20,643 bases of DNA from RGIG1993 sp964564225 (GTDB lineage: Bacteria > Bacillota > Clostridia > Oscillospirales > CAG-272). A program made the translations under genes and the position numbers. Position 1 is the stretch's first letter. Every line of letters starts with the position of its first letter. The notes beneath the pieces were generated by a model. It saw only the letters and a list, made by a program, of their open reading frames with translations, was not told where the DNA came from and did no database searches. The stretch lies in NCBI GenBank assembly GCA_964564225.1, contig CAZMAF010000027.1:1-20643 (forward strand), read 5' to 3'. Positions 1 to 7,176 of the stretch are shown here, piece after piece.

Positions 1-33
1 ACTTCCGTAGGATTTGCCCCTACGTTCTTTCAT
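1..33 (-). CDS. N-terminal fragment of a gene leaving the window, perhaps IS3-type transposase OrfA
   Basis: Only eleven codons are visible, reading MKERRGKSYGS from the ATG at 33-31 towards the left edge. AAGGAG lies 11 bases upstream, which supports a real start. The family cannot be identified from eleven residues. The OrfA proposal rests on the IS-like end just upstream and on a basic N-terminus of the kind seen in IS3-family OrfA proteins. Confidence 0.4.
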   Translation of the reverse strand, partial: MKERRGKSYGS

Positions 34-59
34 AAGACCTTTGGCTCCTTCTTCCCAAA

Positions 60-98
60 ATATGCACCCCAAAAGTGTCTGACTTTTGGGGTGCATAT
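60..98. repeat. Perfect 17-bp inverted repeat with 5-nt loop
   Basis: Arms 60-76 and 82-98 are exact reverse complements around the loop GTCTG. Each arm holds the block GCACCCCAAAAGT or its complement. No T-run follows directly on either side, so it is not a standard intrinsic terminator. One arm overlaps the proposed IS end, so the other would be a subterminal inverted copy of the same motif. Confidence 0.8.
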
Positions 99-149
99 CA
101 AAAGCGGAGGTCTTTTTTATGTCTTTTTTCTTAATCTTTTTAAAATCGC

Positions 150-177
150 TTTACAAAAGAAAAAAAATGTGTACAAT
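150..177 (+). promoter_or_regulatory. Promoter of pyk
   Basis: TTTACA (150-155) and TACAAT (172-177) are separated by 16 bases. The pyk start codon lies about 30 bases downstream of the -10. The pyrH promoter has the same -35 and following bases (CTTTACAAAAGA). The elements lie to the right of the proposed IS end and look intact. Confidence 0.75.
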
Positions 178-206
178 ATATAGTAGTGATTTCTTTGGAG
201 GATATT

Positions 207-1619
207 ATGCGTAAAACGAAAATTGTATGCACCATCGGACCTGCTTCGGCGAGTGAGGAAATTATATCGGGACTTGCCCGCGCAGGTATGAACGTCGCGA
301 GATTGAACTTTTCTCACGGTACGCACGAAGTGCATAAAAGCTATATTGATCTTGTCAAAACGGTGCGCGAGAAGCTTGAAATGCCGATCGCCATTATGCT
401 TGACACCAAAGGTCCCGAATACCGTATCAAGACCTTTGAGAAGGGAAAGATCATGCTGTCGGACGGTGACGTTTTTACCTTTACCACCGAGGAAGGTGTG
501 GGGGACGAGCATCACGTTTCGGTTAGCTACCCGTATCTTACCGAGGAGCTTTTGCCCGGAGATACGATTCTTCTGAATAACGGACTTTTGTCCTTTTCTG
601 TTACCGAGGTTGTCGGCAGTGAAATTCGCACCGTCGTTCAGTGCGGCGGTGAGCTTTCGGATCGCAAGAGTATGAGCTTTCCGGGTAAAGTGATGAAGCA
701 GACGTATCTGTCTGAGCAGGATAAGCGTGACATTCGCTTCGGTATTGAGCAGGGCGTTGATTTTATTGCTTGCTCATTTGTGTCGAGAAAGCAGGACCTT
801 GTTGACGTTAAGAGCTATTTAAAGGAGCTTGGCGCTGAAAACGTTGAGCTGATTGCCAAGATTGAAAATCAGTCGGGTGTCGATCACATCGAAGAAATTT
901 CGGAGTGCTGTGACGGTATTATGGTAGCGCGCGGTGATATGGGCGTGGAAATTCCTTTTGAACATCTGCCTGCCATTCAGAAAAAGCTGATTACCAAATG
1001 CCGTATGCTTGGCAAGCGCGTGATTACGGCGACCGAAATGCTGGAGTCGATGATTCAGAATCCCCGTCCTACCCGTGCCGAGATTTCGGATATTGCCAAC
1101 GCCGTTTATGACGGTACGAGCGCGATCATGCTGTCGGGTGAAACGGCGGCGGGCAAATATCCCGTTGAGGCAGTCAAGACGATGGCAAAGATTGCCGAAA
1201 CAACCGAAGGCACGATTGATTATAAAACGCGCTTCTATGAAACGGAATTTACCATTAAGAGTACCGCCGATGCGATCTCTCACGCGACCTGCGGTATGTC
1301 GATCGACGTTGATGCGAAAGCCATCGTTGCTTGTTCGCTGTCGGGCATGACGGCAAGAATGGTATCTCGTTTCCGATCGCCGGTCGATATTATCGGACTT
1401 ACCACCGATGAAAATACGTGGCGCAAACTCGCGCTTTCCTGGGGTGTTACGCCCGCTATGGCGGAAAAATTCACCTCTACTGATGTTTTGTTTTATTCGG
1501 CAAAGAAGATTGCACAGGCTGCCTTTTCGCTGACGCGCGGTGACAAGATCGTTATTACGGGTGGCGATACGGCGGGTAAGAGCGGTAACACCAATCTGAT
1601 TAAAGTTGAGCAGGTATAA
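207..1619 (+). CDS. pyk: Pyruvate kinase
   Basis: Pyruvate kinase makes pyruvate and ATP from phosphoenolpyruvate and ADP, the last step of glycolysis, in the cytoplasm. The 470-residue protein has the usual short bacterial form, without the extra C-terminal PEP-utiliser domain found in Bacillus. Visible landmarks are KTKIVCTIGPAS at the N-terminus, LDTKGPE (metal site), the catalytic loop ARGDMGVEIP and TATEMLESM followed by NPRPTRAE. The Glu in GPE, with the preceding Thr-Lys, is the combination associated with K+-dependent enzymes. Two spots differ from the common consensus: EYRIK in place of EIRTG, and NNGLL in place of DDGL. The ATG at 207 is chosen because GGAGG (197-201) sits 5 bases upstream; an in-frame GTG at 186 would contain this ribosome binding site inside the gene. 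It stands alone behind its own promoter, ahead of pyrH. Confidence 0.97.
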   Translation: MRKTKIVCTIGPASASEEIISGLARAGMNVARLNFSHGTHEVHKSYIDLVKTVREKLEMPIAIMLDTKGPEYRIKTFEKGKIMLSDGDVFTFTTEEGVGDEHHVSVSYPYLTEELLPGDTILLNNGLLSFSVTEVVGSEIRTVVQCGGELSDRKSMSFPGKVMKQTYLSEQDKRDIRFGIEQGVDFIACSFVSRKQDLVDVKSYLKELGAENVELIAKIENQSGVDHIEEISECCDGIMVARGDMGVEIPFEHLPAIQKKLITKCRMLGKRVITATEMLESMIQNPRPTRAEISDIANAVYDGTSAIMLSGETAAGKYPVEAVKTMAKIAETTEGTIDYKTRFYETEFTIKSTADAISHATCGMSIDVDAKAIVACSLSGMTARMVSRFRSPVDIIGLTTDENTWRKLALSWGVTPAMAEKFTSTDVLFYSAKKIAQAAFSLTRGDKIVITGGDTAGKSGNTNLIKVEQV

Positions 1620-1658
1620 GGTTTTTTGTAAAAAAATCGTCTTTAGCGAAAAAAACTC

Positions 1659-1687
1659 TTTACAAAAGACGTGAAATATAGTAAAAT
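1659..1687 (+). promoter_or_regulatory. Promoter of pyrH
   Basis: TTTACA (1659-1664) and TAAAAT (1682-1687) have the ideal 17-base spacer. The start codon of pyrH is 36 bases beyond. No convincing terminator was found between pyk and this promoter, so readthrough from pyk is possible. Confidence 0.75.
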
Positions 1688-1723
1688 AAAAGTAATAATG
1701 ATTGAGATAGAGAGGACAACCCG

Positions 1724-2434
1724 ATGAGCGAGCTTCTTTACAAACGTATTCTTTTGAAACTCAGCGGCGAGGCGCTTGCCGGTGACGACGGTATTTTGGA
1801 TTTTGATGCCATGACCCGTGTTTGTGAGGTCATTAAAACGGCAGTCTGTGAGGGCGTTGAGGTTACGGTCGTTATTGGTGCGGGCAACATCTGGCGCGGC
1901 AGATCGAGCGGCAGTATGGATCGTGTGAAGGCTGATAATATGGGCATGTTGGCAACTGCCATCAATGCGATTGCTTTGCAGGACACCTTGATTTCGGTTG
2001 GCGTGGATGCGAAGGTGCTTGCTGCTGTGAAGATTGCTCCCTTTGCCGAGTATTTTACAAAGGATCTTGCCGAGAGCTATCTTAAGGCGGGTAAGGTTGT
2101 AATCTTTGCTTGCGGTACGGGACATCCCTTCTTTTCTACCGACACGGGTGCTGTGCTTCGCGCGGCACAGATGGAGGTGGATGCGCTTCTTTTCGCCAAG
2201 AACATTGACGGTGTTTATACAGCCGATCCGAGAAAGGATCCGACGGCGAAAAAGCTCGACGATATTACATACGAGGACGTTCTTGAAAAGCATCTTGTGG
2301 TGATCGACACGCCCGCGACAGCGTTTGCGATGGAAAACAAGCTGAAGATCTGTCTGTTCGGGCTTGATGATCCCGAAAATATCCTGCGTGTCGTACACGG
2401 CGAAAAAATTGGCACACTCATGCACAACCGTTAA
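1724..2434 (+). CDS. pyrH: UMP kinase (uridylate kinase)
   Basis: PyrH phosphorylates UMP to UDP, feeding pyrimidine nucleotides to RNA, DNA and cell-wall precursors. At 236 residues it has the normal length for this amino-acid-kinase-fold enzyme, which forms hexamers in bacteria. The N-terminal ATP-site stretch KRILLKLSGEAL, the GAGNIWRG segment (GGGN in most homologues), the CGTGHPFFSTDTG loop and AKNIDGVYTADPRKD near the C-terminal third are clear. The ATG at 1724 follows AGAGGA with suitable spacing. It opens the conserved pyrH-frr-uppS-cdsA-dxr cluster; rpsB and tsf, which precede pyrH in many Firmicutes, are absent here and pyk is upstream instead. Confidence 0.97.
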   Translation: MSELLYKRILLKLSGEALAGDDGILDFDAMTRVCEVIKTAVCEGVEVTVVIGAGNIWRGRSSGSMDRVKADNMGMLATAINAIALQDTLISVGVDAKVLAAVKIAPFAEYFTKDLAESYLKAGKVVIFACGTGHPFFSTDTGAVLRAAQMEVDALLFAKNIDGVYTADPRKDPTAKKLDDITYEDVLEKHLVVIDTPATAFAMENKLKICLFGLDDPENILRVVHGEKIGTLMHNR

Positions 2435-2467
2435 TCAAAATTTCCGAAACATGAAAGGATCACTGAT

Positions 2468-3022
2468 ATGAAAATCGACGTTAAACCTTATGAAGAAAAA
2501 ATGAAAAAGGCTGTAAATTTCTTTGAAGAAGAGCTTGGCACGATCAGAGTTGGCAAGGCAAGCGCTACTGTTCTCGATAAGGTAAGAGTGGACTACTACG
2601 GTATGCCCACCCCTATCCGTGACATTGCGCAGATCAAGGCGACTGATGCAAGAACGCTCACCATCCAGCCTTGGGATAAAACTACTTTGAAGCCGATTGA
2701 AAAGGCAATTCTGGCATCGGACGTTGGCATTACGCCTCAGAACGACGGTTCTGTGATTCGTTTGTCTTTCCCTCAGCTCACCGAGGAAAGAAGAAAAGAG
2801 TTGTCAAAGCAGGTATTGAAGATGGGCGAAGATGCTAAGGTTGCCGTTCGTAACATTCGCCGCGATGCGATGGATGCTTGCAAGGCAATGAAGAAAAAGA
2901 GCGAAATGACCGAGGATGAAGAAAAGCAGTCGGGTACGATGATTCAGGACCTTACTGACAAGTTTATTAAGAATATTGATGCAATTGTAGAAAAGAAGAA
3001 AGCTGAGATCATGGCGATCTGA
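2468..3022 (+). CDS. frr: Ribosome recycling factor
   Basis: Frr splits the post-termination ribosome together with EF-G. The 184-residue protein has the expected size and the alternating helical, charged make-up of the family. Recognisable parts are the N-terminal helix, the LGTIRVGKASATVLDKVRVDYYG segment with the conserved Arg near the hinge, the domain II stretch TLTIQPWDKTTLKPIEKAI, and RLSFPQLTEERRKEL followed by the long C-terminal helix. AAAGGA lies just upstream of the ATG. It follows pyrH by 33 bases and is cotranscribed with it, ending ahead of an intrinsic terminator. Confidence 0.97.
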   Translation: MKIDVKPYEEKMKKAVNFFEEELGTIRVGKASATVLDKVRVDYYGMPTPIRDIAQIKATDARTLTIQPWDKTTLKPIEKAILASDVGITPQNDGSVIRLSFPQLTEERRKELSKQVLKMGEDAKVAVRNIRRDAMDACKAMKKKSEMTEDEEKQSGTMIQDLTDKFIKNIDAIVEKKKAEIMAI

Positions 3023-3047
3023 TCTTGACAGTTTGGGGAATATCCGC

Positions 3048-3095
3048 AAAAAAGAGGAAAAGGGGCTGGCGCAAAGCTGCGACAGCCTCTTTTTT
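3048..3095 (+). terminator. Intrinsic terminator or attenuator between frr and uppS
   Basis: The arms 3062-3068 (GGGGCTG) and 3083-3089 (CAGCCTC) form a 7-bp stem with one G-T pair, followed by six T (3090-3095). A second pairing competes for the same right arm: AAAAAAGAGG (3048-3057) is the exact complement of CCTCTTTTTT (3086-3095). The uppS ribosome binding site lies 14 bases after the T-run, and no good promoter was seen between the two, so partial readthrough into uppS is likely. Confidence 0.75.
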
Positions 3096-3120
3096 ACCAA
3101 GGCTTTACGAGGTGATGTTT

Positions 3121-3843
3121 ATGCAGGACGCAGTCAGAGAGGCGTTGAAAGAGGGCGCGATCAAGCATATTGCTTTTATTATGGACGGAAATGGCAGATG
3201 GGCGACCAAACAAGGAAAATCGCGTGCTGAAGGACATAAAAAAGGAGCGCTTGTTTTTGAACAGGTAGCCGAATATTGTCATAAGCTTGGTATTCATTAC
3301 GTGACGGTCTATGCTTTTTCGACTGAAAATTGGAAACGTCCGAAGGGCGAAGTTGATGCGTTGATGCGGCTTTTCTTAAACTATATTGAGCGCGCTCTTT
3401 TGCGTTTTCACGAAAAAAAGGTGCGGGTGGTCTTTTTGGGCGATAAGGCGGTATTTCCGAGAAAGCTCCGCGCCGCGATGGAAAAGCTTGAAAAGGAAAG
3501 CGCAATATATCACGATATTCTGAACATTGCTTTTAATTATGGCGGCAGGAGCGAGATCGTTCATGCCGTGAATGCGCTGATTGCTGAGGGTAAAACTGCC
3601 GTTACAGAAGCGGATATTACGGAAAATCTTTACACGTGCGCCTCTCCCGACCCCGATCTGATCGTGAGAACGGCAGGGGAAATGCGGCTTTCCAATTTTC
3701 TTCTGTGGCAGGCGGCGTACAGTGAATTTTACTATACCGACCTGCTTTGGCCGGATCTTACCGAGGCGGATATTGATGAGGCTTGCCTTGCGTTTTTACA
3801 GCGGAAACGCAATTTTGGCGGTTTAAAGGAAACCAACGGTTGA
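3121..3843 (+). CDS. uppS: Isoprenyl transferase (undecaprenyl diphosphate synthase)
   Basis: UppS condenses isopentenyl diphosphate onto farnesyl diphosphate to build the cis-polyprenyl carrier lipid used for peptidoglycan and other surface polymers. The 240-residue protein shows the family's signature: HIAFIMDGNGRWA (Asp22 is the Mg-binding catalytic residue), HKKG, the YAFSTENWKRP block with its conserved aromatic and Glu residues, and RTAGEMRLSNFLLWQ (usually RTSGE or RTGGE) with SEFYYTDLLWP. The start is set at 3121 because GAGG (3109-3112) is 8 bases upstream; an in-frame ATG at 3115 is only 2 bases from it. The gene lies after a terminator and before cdsA, as in most Firmicutes. Confidence 0.96.
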   Translation: MQDAVREALKEGAIKHIAFIMDGNGRWATKQGKSRAEGHKKGALVFEQVAEYCHKLGIHYVTVYAFSTENWKRPKGEVDALMRLFLNYIERALLRFHEKKVRVVFLGDKAVFPRKLRAAMEKLEKESAIYHDILNIAFNYGGRSEIVHAVNALIAEGKTAVTEADITENLYTCASPDPDLIVRTAGEMRLSNFLLWQAAYSEFYYTDLLWPDLTEADIDEACLAFLQRKRNFGGLKETNG

Positions 3844-3901
3844 CAAACGCAACGAACAGTTGACAAATTTTGCGAATTTTTTTGAAAAAAGGACTTTTTT
3901 T

Positions 3902-4771
3902 ATGAAGACACGTGTTATAACCGCAGTCATTGCGACACTGCTTTTAGTTCCGTTTTGTATTTTTTCAGGAACGCCTGCGTTCGTTTTTCTGATATTCTCA
4001 TCGCTCATTGCAACGGTGGGCGCTTACGAGGTGCTGAAGTGCGCATCTCTGCACAAGAACGTTATTGCTTCCTTACTTACTTATGCGGTAACCCTTTCGG
4101 CGACACTTCTCACGCGACTCGCTCCGTCAGTCGAGCATTATTTTCTGATTGTTTCCTTTATTTTCTTTTCGTATATTTTTCTATCCTTTGTCAATGCGAC
4201 GTTTTCAAAAGGTAAGGTTAAGGTGAGCGATGCTGCTGTTTCAGCGATTATGACGGTCTACGTCGCCTTTTCGTTTTCGTCGCTCGTACTCTTGCGCGAT
4301 CTGACGGCAGCAGGAGGGGTCAAGGGCGCACTTGGCGCGAAGCTCTATCTGCTTGCTTTCATTTTTGCCTGGGTGCCCGATATCGGGGGGTATTTCTTTG
4401 GTAAATTTTTCGGCAAGCGCAAGCTTATTCCCGACGTATCGCCTAAAAAGACGGTGGCGGGATTTGTGGGCGGCATTGCCTCGGCAGTTGCCGTTTCGCT
4501 TGTCTATGGGTTGTGCATCGGTGTAAAGGGTATTATTCCTTATGCCGTACTCGCCGTGCTTGCCGCGCTTTCCGCAATGATCTCGGTTTGCGGCGATCTT
4601 CTGGCATCGCTTGTCAAACGTTATTACGGTATCAAGGATTACGGTTTTGTTTTCCCCGGTCATGGCGGTGTTATGGACCGTTTTGATTCGGTGATTGCCA
4701 CCGCGCCCTTTTTATACATTCTTTGCTTTATTGCTAACAGCTTCTCGCTTTTTGCGGGTTTTGTCGGTTAA
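3902..4771 (+). CDS. cdsA: Phosphatidate cytidylyltransferase (CDP-diacylglycerol synthase)
   Basis: CdsA is a multi-pass membrane enzyme that activates phosphatidic acid with CTP to CDP-diacylglycerol, the precursor of bacterial phospholipids. The 289-residue protein is mostly hydrophobic helices from the first residues onward. It ends with the family signature: SLVKRYYGIKDYG, then PGHGGVMDRFDS, which holds the metal-binding Asp residues. The mid-protein WVPDIGGYFFGKFFGK and LIPDVSPKKTVAG segments also match the family. AAAGGA with 8-base spacing supports the ATG at 3902; an in-frame TTG at 3860 lacks a ribosome binding site. It is followed by dxr after 14 bases. Confidence 0.95.
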   Translation: MKTRVITAVIATLLLVPFCIFSGTPAFVFLIFSSLIATVGAYEVLKCASLHKNVIASLLTYAVTLSATLLTRLAPSVEHYFLIVSFIFFSYIFLSFVNATFSKGKVKVSDAAVSAIMTVYVAFSFSSLVLLRDLTAAGGVKGALGAKLYLLAFIFAWVPDIGGYFFGKFFGKRKLIPDVSPKKTVAGFVGGIASAVAVSLVYGLCIGVKGIIPYAVLAVLAALSAMISVCGDLLASLVKRYYGIKDYGFVFPGHGGVMDRFDSVIATAPFLYILCFIANSFSLFAGFVG

Positions 4772-4785
4772 TTTGAGGACATACT

Positions 4786-5931
4786 ATGGAAAAGCTTATC
4801 ATTCTCGGTTCGTCCGGCTCGATCGGTACACAGGCGCTTGACGTGGCCTTGCGTTACGGTGTGAAGGTTGACGGACTTTCGGTGCATAGCCGCGTTGTGC
4901 TTCTTGAGGACGAGGTGCGTAGGTTCAGACCGCGCTTTGCCGTTGTAACTGATGATGCCGCGTATAAAAAGGCAAAGCTTGCTTTATCCGATACGTCAAC
5001 GAAGCTGTTATGCGGTAAGGCGGGGATTGGTGAAATGCTTGCCTCCTCCGACGCTGATACCGTTCTGAATGCCATTGTGGGTGAGGCGGGACTTCGTCCG
5101 ACGGTCTGGACGCTTCGCGAGAAAAAACGTCTTGCTCTTGCCAACAAGGAATCGCTTGTTTGCGCAGGTGAGATCGTAATGGCGATGGCACGCGAAAACG
5201 GCGATGAGGTCATGCCGGTCGATTCGGAGCATTGCGCTATTCACGAATGCATGCGGGCGGGAGGGAAGAACGAGGTTGACGAGCTTCTCGTTACGGCATC
5301 GGGAGGTCCGTTTTTCGGATTAACGCGCGAGGAGATGCGTTCTGTTACAAGAGAACAGGCTTTAAATCACCCGACGTGGTCGATGGGACAAAAGATCACG
5401 GTCGATTCTGCGACGATGATGAACAAGGGTTTTGAGCTGATTGAGGCGGCGCATCTTTTCGGTATACCGATGGATAAAATCACACCGATTGTGCATCGTG
5501 AAAGTATTATTCATTCGATGGTACGTTTTACCGACGGCTCTGTCGTGGCACAGCTTGGCAATCCGGATATGCGCCACTGCATTGCCTATGCGCTTTTTTA
5601 TCCTGAGCGCCGCGCGGTCGGCACGAAGCCGCTCGATTTTGCTTCTCTTGGTAAAATGACGTTTTTTGCGCCCGATTATGAGGCGTTTCCTCTCTTGTTG
5701 CTCGCTAAGGAAGCGTTTTCTCTTGGCGGCGCAGCGCCCGCTGTTCTGAACGCGGCAAACGAGGAGGCGGTTTACGCTTTTCTTGACGGCGTAATTTCTT
5801 TTTACGAGATTGCGGATATTGTACAAGATGCCTTGCATAAATATGCCGTAGAAACGGACGTAACGCTTGAACACATTGAAGCGGCGTCAGAGAGAACACG
5901 GCAGTCGATCCGCGAAATGCTTAAGCGGTAA
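4786..5931 (+). CDS. dxr: 1-deoxy-D-xylulose 5-phosphate reductoisomerase
   Basis: Dxr performs the first committed step of the MEP isoprenoid pathway, converting DXP to 2-C-methyl-D-erythritol 4-phosphate with NADPH and a divalent metal; it is the target of fosmidomycin. The 381-residue protein shows the nucleotide-binding GSSGSIG at 8-14, LANKESLV near 120, the metal ligands in VDSEH (Asp146, Glu148), TASGGPF, and HPTWSMGQKITVDSATMMNKG with GFELIEA supplying the third acidic ligand. GAGGA upstream fits the ATG at 4786. It is tightly packed behind cdsA and supplies the pathway that feeds UppS; ispG of the same pathway lies two genes downstream. Confidence 0.97.
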   Translation: MEKLIILGSSGSIGTQALDVALRYGVKVDGLSVHSRVVLLEDEVRRFRPRFAVVTDDAAYKKAKLALSDTSTKLLCGKAGIGEMLASSDADTVLNAIVGEAGLRPTVWTLREKKRLALANKESLVCAGEIVMAMARENGDEVMPVDSEHCAIHECMRAGGKNEVDELLVTASGGPFFGLTREEMRSVTREQALNHPTWSMGQKITVDSATMMNKGFELIEAAHLFGIPMDKITPIVHRESIIHSMVRFTDGSVVAQLGNPDMRHCIAYALFYPERRAVGTKPLDFASLGKMTFFAPDYEAFPLLLLAKEAFSLGGAAPAVLNAANEEAVYAFLDGVISFYEIADIVQDALHKYAVETDVTLEHIEAASERTRQSIREMLKR

Positions 5932-5970
5932 AGTTAGCAAGTTGGTTAGAAATCAGGTGTTTCAGGTATT

Positions 5971-7056
5971 ATGGTAACGGTTATTTTTGCAATTTTAATG
6001 TTTGGATTTCTCATTACGATTCACGAATTCGGACATTATCTTTTTGCGCGTATTTTTAAGGTAGGCATTTACGAGTTTTCGATCGGTATGGGGCCAAAGC
6101 TTTTTTCAAAGCGTTCCGGGAAGACTGATATTCTTTATTCCTTAAGGCTTTTGCCGATTGGCGGTTACGTGCAGATGATGGGTGAGGATGAGGCGCTTGA
6201 CGACGAGCGCGCTCTCAATAAGAAGAACGTCTGGCAAAGGCTTTGTATTATGGCGGCAGGCGCTGTTTTTAATCTTATCGTCGGCGTCATCCTGTCTGCC
6301 GTTTTCGTTTTTATGACACTCGGTTCGCTCGGCTCGACGCAAATTGCAGATTTTGCCGAGGGTGCGACGACGGCGTATTACCTTCAGGAAAACGACGTGA
6401 TTTGCGCGGTCAACGGACACCGCGTTTACACAAGCTCGGAGCTTTCCTTCCGTGTGATGTGGGAGGCAAAGGAGGCAACTGAGGCGACGGTACAGACTGC
6501 TGACGGCTCGTTTATTACGCTTGACGGCGTAGGACTTGTGGATTTTACTGTTGAACGCGAGGGCAAGCGGATGATTATCCGCGATGTGCCGGTTAAAATG
6601 TCGGTTGAGGAGGGAATTGGCGTCGGCGCGCAGGATTTTTACGTTTATCGTGAGCTGCCTACGTTTTCCTCGGTGATACGCCATATTTTCGGCGAGATCA
6701 GAAACAACGTCAATCAGGTCTGGGCATCGCTCGGCGGACTGCTCTCGGGGCGAGTCGGACTTCAGCATATGTCAGGTCCTGTGGGTATTACCCAGGAAAT
6801 GACCGAAGTTGCCTCTTACGGCTACGAGTATCTCGTTTTCTTTGCGGCGCTGATTGCGGTCAATCTCGGTATTTTTAATCTCTTGCCTATTCCTGCGCTC
6901 GATGGCGGCAGAATCTTTTTCCTTCTTATTGAGGCGATCCGCGGCAAGCCGATGAAGCCTGAGATCGAAGGCAAAATTCACGCAACGGCGATGTTTTTGC
7001 TGTTGGGACTTACTTTTTTCGTATTGATCAAGGATATCGTCGCTATATTTATTTAA
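5971..7056 (+). CDS. rseP: RseP/RasP-type site-2 intramembrane zinc metalloprotease
   Basis: This polytopic protease cleaves membrane-embedded substrates such as anti-sigma factors and leftover signal peptides. The first transmembrane helix carries the zinc-binding HEFGH (18-22), and the second metal motif is in NLLPIPALDGGRI (Asp311) near the C-terminus. Between them is a PDZ-like domain starting around GSTQIADFAEGATTAYYLQENDVI and the loop with MSGPVGI. The length of 361 residues is close to the Bacillus homologue. The start codon has only a weak ribosome binding site (AGGTG about 11 bases upstream), which may make translation depend on coupling or be low. It follows dxr by 39 bases, the conserved position in Firmicutes. 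Its substrates cannot be told from this window. Confidence 0.94.
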   Translation: MVTVIFAILMFGFLITIHEFGHYLFARIFKVGIYEFSIGMGPKLFSKRSGKTDILYSLRLLPIGGYVQMMGEDEALDDERALNKKNVWQRLCIMAAGAVFNLIVGVILSAVFVFMTLGSLGSTQIADFAEGATTAYYLQENDVICAVNGHRVYTSSELSFRVMWEAKEATEATVQTADGSFITLDGVGLVDFTVEREGKRMIIRDVPVKMSVEEGIGVGAQDFYVYRELPTFSSVIRHIFGEIRNNVNQVWASLGGLLSGRVGLQHMSGPVGITQEMTEVASYGYEYLVFFAALIAVNLGIFNLLPIPALDGGRIFFLLIEAIRGKPMKPEIEGKIHATAMFLLLGLTFFVLIKDIVAIFI

Positions 7057-7085
7057 GCTATTATAAAACCTATTCAAAAACCTTG

Positions 7086-7120
7086 AAGTGCGGATAGCGG
7101 AGCATCCGTTACGCATTTTT
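7086..7120 (+). terminator. Weak terminator-like hairpin between rseP and ispG
   Basis: AAGTGCG (7086-7092) can pair with CGCATTT (7112-7118), or GCGGAT (7090-7095) with ATCCGT (7104-7109). A five-T run (7116-7120) follows. Both stems are short, so it may slow transcription rather than end it. The 120-base gap around it holds no other recognisable element apart from the ispG ribosome binding site. Confidence 0.35.
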
Positions 7121-7176
7121 CGGTTTTGTATGTGGGGACGTTTTTACGGCTTCACAAGATCATAAAGAGGAAACGT

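Larger units (their letters stand above)
1..100 (-). mobile_element. End of a probable IS3-family (IS150-like) insertion sequence
   Basis: Read on the minus strand, the sequence from 100 to 76 begins TGATATGCACCCC and ends GTCAGACA. It opens with the TG dinucleotide typical of IS3-family ends and resembles, from memory, the terminal repeats of IS150-group elements in Firmicutes. An ORF start with a good ribosome binding site (AAGGAG at 50-45, ATG at 33-31) follows 67 bases inside, the usual place for OrfA. The rest of the element lies left of the window, so the second end and the target duplication cannot be checked. The alternative is that the inverted repeat is only a terminator-like hairpin between two divergent genes. 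Confidence 0.5.

Noticed and set aside
1639..1670. Terminator between pyk and pyrH (GTCTTT with AAAGAC)
   Set aside because: It is a six-pair AT-rich stem without a T-tail, overlapping the -35 of the pyrH promoter.
3025..3053. TTGACA just after frr as a uppS promoter
   Set aside because: No -10-like hexamer lies at 16-18 bases; that position is an A-run belonging to the terminator region.
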